A program made the translations under genes and the position numbers. A stretch of DNA of 7,174 bases from Parachlamydia sp. (GTDB lineage: Bacteria; Chlamydiota; Chlamydiia; Chlamydiales; Parachlamydiaceae): assembly GCA_021298935.1 (NCBI GenBank), contig JAJTHR010000284.1:1-7174 (forward strand). Direction: 5' to 3'. Position 1 is the first letter of the stretch. Each line of letters opens with the position of its first letter. A model generated the notes under the pieces. The model worked only from the letters and a program-made list of their open reading frames with translations, did not search any database and had not been told where the DNA came from. This document shows, one piece after another, positions 5,785 through 7,174 of this stretch.

Positions 5785-5801
5785 AAAGAGGCGTCCCCTT
5801 T
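5785..5801 (-). terminator. Possible terminator downstream of argR
   Basis: On the minus strand AAAGGGG (5795-5801) pairs with CCTCTTT (5785-5791), 7 bp with one G.U, around loop ACG. The stem ends in Us and two more follow, giving a run of five, about 90 nt past the argR stop. It is short but has the right polarity to separate argR from the coiled-coil gene. Confidence 0.4.
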
Positions 5802-5858
5802 CATGTTGTAAGTAAGATCAAGTTGTCTGCTTAAATTTTCTCCTATTAATTTTTTATT

Positions 5859-5880
5859 ATCATAAGGAAAATTTTATGAT
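5859..5880. repeat. 7-bp inverted repeat just past the argR stop
   Basis: ATCATAA (5859-5865) and TTATGAT (5874-5880) are exact reverse complements around an 8-nt loop, 10 bp beyond the argR stop. The stem is AT-rich and no U-run follows on the minus strand. It may be a 3'-end structure rather than a terminator. Confidence 0.35.
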
Positions 5881-5890
5881 CACGGTTTTA

Positions 5891-6346
5891 TTAATTACCA
5901 CCAAACAAAATTTTGATTTCATTTAGCAATAAAGATATATTCTTAATAGATTTAGGCGCCACAAAGATAGTATCATCCCCAGCAATAGTTCCTAGTATTT
6001 CAGTATTAGGCTGATTATAATCGAGAATACGAGCGACCATGGAAGCAGAGCCGGGGCTTGTAAAAATAATGACCATGGTTTCATTAGAAAATACGTCGAC
6101 GATTAGGTCTTTAAGCTGGGTATTCAGCAGCGGAGGTGCCGGTTCTCTCGGCAAAGAGTAGGTGACAAGGCCGTTGACATTCACTTGTTTGACGGCATTA
6201 ATTTTTCTTAAAAGTCTTGAAATCTTAGATTGATTAACATCAAACCCCAGTTTTTCCATTTCCTTGCAAATTTGTTCTTGGCTTCCGGCCTGTCCGCTTT
6301 TTAACAGTTCCCTCAAAGTGTTGGCCAAAGACATTTCGTGATCCAT
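5891..6346 (-). CDS. argR: Arginine repressor ArgR
   Basis: This 151-aa transcription factor binds ARG boxes as a hexamer when loaded with arginine. Residues 5-65 form the winged helix-turn-helix, with QSKISRLLRK (39-48) matching the QSTISRDL recognition helix; here Leu replaces the usual Asp. The C-terminal domain has TSPGSASMVARILD (96-109) and ILGTIAGDDTIFV (117-129), whose GDD aspartates contact arginine and hold the trimers together. Length is normal. An alternative start is Met5. Only a weak AGG precedes Met1. In chlamydiae that keep argR, it is known to control arginine/glutamine transport (glnPQ) rather than biosynthesis; no such target gene is next to it here, so it acts on distant sites or on itself (see TTAACCT repeats). 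Confidence 0.93.
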   Translation of the reverse strand: MDHEMSLANTLRELLKSGQAGSQEQICKEMEKLGFDVNQSKISRLLRKINAVKQVNVNGLVTYSLPREPAPPLLNTQLKDLIVDVFSNETMVIIFTSPGSASMVARILDYNQPNTEILGTIAGDDTIFVAPKSIKNISLLLNEIKILFGGN

Positions 6347-6434
6347 TATATTAACCTATAAAAATGAAATAGGATAAAGCATCTTCCCTTTCAAAAAAAG
6401 GGTTTTGCCCAGCTAAGATTTAATACAATAAAAT

Positions 6435-6464
6435 TTAACCTACATTTTTTTAAAGAGAGGTTAA
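6435..6464. promoter_or_regulatory. Inverted TTAACCT pair, possible operator upstream of argR
   Basis: TTAACCT at 6435-6441 and AGGTTAA at 6458-6464 form an exact 7-bp inverted repeat. TTAACCTA recurs at 6351-6358, right at the argR start and 84 bp from the first, about eight helical turns. It does not resemble the classical ARG box (TGAATWWWWATTCA), so autoregulation by ArgR would need a divergent site. Confidence 0.3.
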
Positions 6465-6518
6465 CTTTTAATAAAAAATTATTAAGGATGAATATCTAAT
6501 ATAAAACTATTTAAAGAC

Positions 6519-6577
6519 ATATATATCAATTCTAGCTTGAAAAAAATGGCTTCTCGTCAGGCTGATATATATTTTTT
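6519..6577 (+). terminator. Orphan terminator-like long hairpin
   Basis: ATATATATCA (6519-6528) pairs with TGATATATAT (6563-6572). Inside it AGCTTGA (6534-6540) can pair with TCAGGCT (6557-6563) using one G.U, sharing base 6563. A run of Ts (6572-6577) follows on the plus strand. No plus-strand gene is seen upstream back to 4769, so it would end either an unseen small RNA or a transcript of a vanished gene. Confidence 0.4.
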
Positions 6578-6783
6578 AGGTTGGAGGCCATCATGGTTGG
6601 GTACTAGTAAATGCTCCCATTTTCATAAAATATGGCAAATTTTTTGTTGGTGAAATAAAATTTTACTTGTTAGAAGAGAGAAAACAGGTTGTTGAAATTG
6701 AAAAACAAAATTAATTAATTAAAACCATAACTAATACACACCCATTGACCAATAACATGCTTTAATGCAAATGCTCAAATCTT

Positions 6784-6969
6784 ATGCCTAATTATTCAAA
6801 AATTTATCATAAGGAATATCTAAGGGAAATTTTAGCTGAACCAGCAAAATTTATTTCAAATATAAAAACAGAAGCTTATTTATTAGAGACAAATGAATTT
6901 ATTTTTCCAGTTACTATTAACGGAAAAGAATATAGTAATACCTATGGTGGTGTAACATATTGTCTGTAA
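6784..6969 (+). pseudogene. N-terminal remnant of a larger protein, cut by the putative IS
   Basis: The 61-codon frame looks like real coding sequence for about 54 residues (EYLREILAEPAKFISNIK, then LLETNEFIFPVTINGKEYSNTY) and then ends in GGVTYCL and a stop. From memory, the segment FPVTIN.KEY.NTY resembles the start of roughly 370-aa GNAT-like hypothetical proteins found in Legionella and environmental chlamydiae, where NSYV-type sequence continues; I could not verify this. There is no Shine-Dalgarno and no upstream start in frame (stop at 6763). The break at codon 54 (base 6945) is 130 bp before a transposase-like start, so insertion-mediated truncation is the likely cause. Confidence 0.45.
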
Positions 6970-7036
6970 ATTAATAATCAGTGAATGTGTTAATAATTTA
7001 TTCACTTAATATAAATAAAAAGATCTGAGATCATAG

Positions 7037-7067
7037 TTTCCTTATAACTAACGATTATAAAAGGAAA
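7037..7067 (+). promoter_or_regulatory. Hairpin sequestering the Shine-Dalgarno of the transposase-like gene
   Basis: TTTCCTT (7037-7043) pairs with AAGGAAA (7061-7067) and ATAA (7044-7047) with TTAT (7055-7058), leaving a 2-nt bulge and a 7-nt loop. The AAGGA ribosome-binding site before the ATG at 7075 is inside the stem. In several IS families such structures block translation from transcripts entering from outside, keeping transposition low; that role here is inference. Confidence 0.5.
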
Positions 7068-7074
7068 AATTTAT

Positions 7075-7174
7075 ATGAACTCAGATCAAAATTATTTTAA
7101 CGAAAAGAAAAGTATTTTAGAACAACTAATTTCAAATGGCTCTCAAAATTTAACCCCTTTATTAGAGATGCTAC
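7075..7174 (+). CDS. Transposase N-terminus, IS256/mutator-like (partial, runs off the window)
   Basis: The ATG at 7075 has AAGGA at 7061-7065 upstream and stays open to the window end, giving 33 residues. The segment EKKSILEQLISNG then LTPLLEML resembles the opening of IS256-family transposases, which continue with a conserved LLNEAMKIER-type helix; that part lies beyond the edge. The catalytic DDE residues cannot be seen. The truncated neighbour and compact repeats upstream support a mobile element. Any other helical protein start remains possible on so little sequence. Confidence 0.5.
   Translation, partial: MNSDQNYFNEKKSILEQLISNGSQNLTPLLEML

Larger units (their letters stand above)
6347..6783. 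other. 437-bp AT-rich gene-free stretch upstream of argR
   Basis: No convincing ORF is present. It contains TTAACCTA twice (6351-6358 and 6435-6442) and the inverted AGGTTAA (6458-6464). A short hairpin CCCTTT/AAAGGG (6386-6391 and 6397-6402) is followed by TTTT on the plus strand. A larger terminator-like hairpin lies at 6519-6577. The plus strand also has GGAGG (6583-6587) before ATG 6594, but that frame stops after four codons, perhaps the relic of a lost gene. No clear promoter for the 6784 ORF is visible; TTGACC at 6744-6749 lacks a partner. Confidence 0.5.
6946..7174 (+). mobile_element. Probable left end of an IS256-type insertion sequence (partial)
   Basis: The element is inferred from the transposase-like start at 7075, the abrupt end of the preceding reading frame near 6945, and a compact array of small repeats. 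These include AGTGAAT/ATTCACT (6980-6986 and 7000-7006), direct TTAATAAT (6971-6978 and 6990-6997), GATCTGAGATC (7022-7032), and a hairpin over the SD. The exact left boundary is a guess, since the right inverted repeat and target duplication lie outside the window. Confidence 0.4.

Noticed and set aside
5728..5805. tRNA gene or fragment suggested by GTTCGGGTTTTCC
   Set aside because: No acceptor stem, anticodon arm or proper T-loop (GGTTCRA) can be folded around it.
5876..5926. 16-codon plus-strand ORF with AAGGA upstream
   Set aside because: It is very short, overlaps the argR 3' end antisense, and its SD and start fall in the small inverted repeat at 5859-5880. It is most likely chance.
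6479..6500. ARG box upstream of argR around ATGAATATCTAATAT
   Set aside because: Only one half-site resembles the TGAAT...ATTCA consensus; the other half is absent.

Overview
The window looks like chromosomal DNA from an amoeba-associated member of the Chlamydiae (Parachlamydiaceae-like). The reasons are the minus-strand pair of an IspA-type prenyl synthase with a short GlmU-like left-handed beta-helix protein (as I recall, the CT629-CT628 neighbours of Chlamydia trachomatis), a chlamydial-type ArgR, and two fast-evolving eukaryote-directed-looking proteins. This assignment is inference from gene content; no database was searched.

Positions 1-252 hold a small, unusual cassette. A long RNA-type hairpin pairs the ribosome-binding site of a 50-codon ORF, which ends inside a terminator-like hairpin facing ispA. 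Positions 253-1813 carry the minus-strand operon glmU-like then ispA. Positions 1814-2285 are a 472-bp non-coding divergence point packed with eleven DnaA-box-like nonamers in imperfect 79-bp direct repeats and AT-rich dyads. It is a candidate chromosomal origin (oriC); flanking genes point away from it on both sides. Positions 2286-3401 encode an Fe-S 23S rRNA uracil-5-methyltransferase of the RlmC/RlmD/TrmA family, apparently leaderless.

From about 3400 onward the DNA becomes visibly more AT-rich and accessory in character. It contains a helical-repeat protein with a possible degenerate F-box (3489-4769), a coiled-coil protein with a textbook bipartite nuclear localisation signal (minus strand, 4976-5620), the arginine repressor argR (minus strand, 5891-6346), and a 437-bp gene-free stretch with repeated TTAACCT sites and an orphan terminator-like hairpin. 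The window ends with the N-terminal remnant of a larger gene (6784-6969) abutting what looks like the left end of an IS256-type insertion sequence, whose transposase starts at 7075 and runs off the window.

The three main leads are the oriC-like array, the adjacent pair of candidate host-directed effectors, and the two independent leaders (31-89 and 7037-7067) in which the Shine-Dalgarno sequence is locked in a hairpin.
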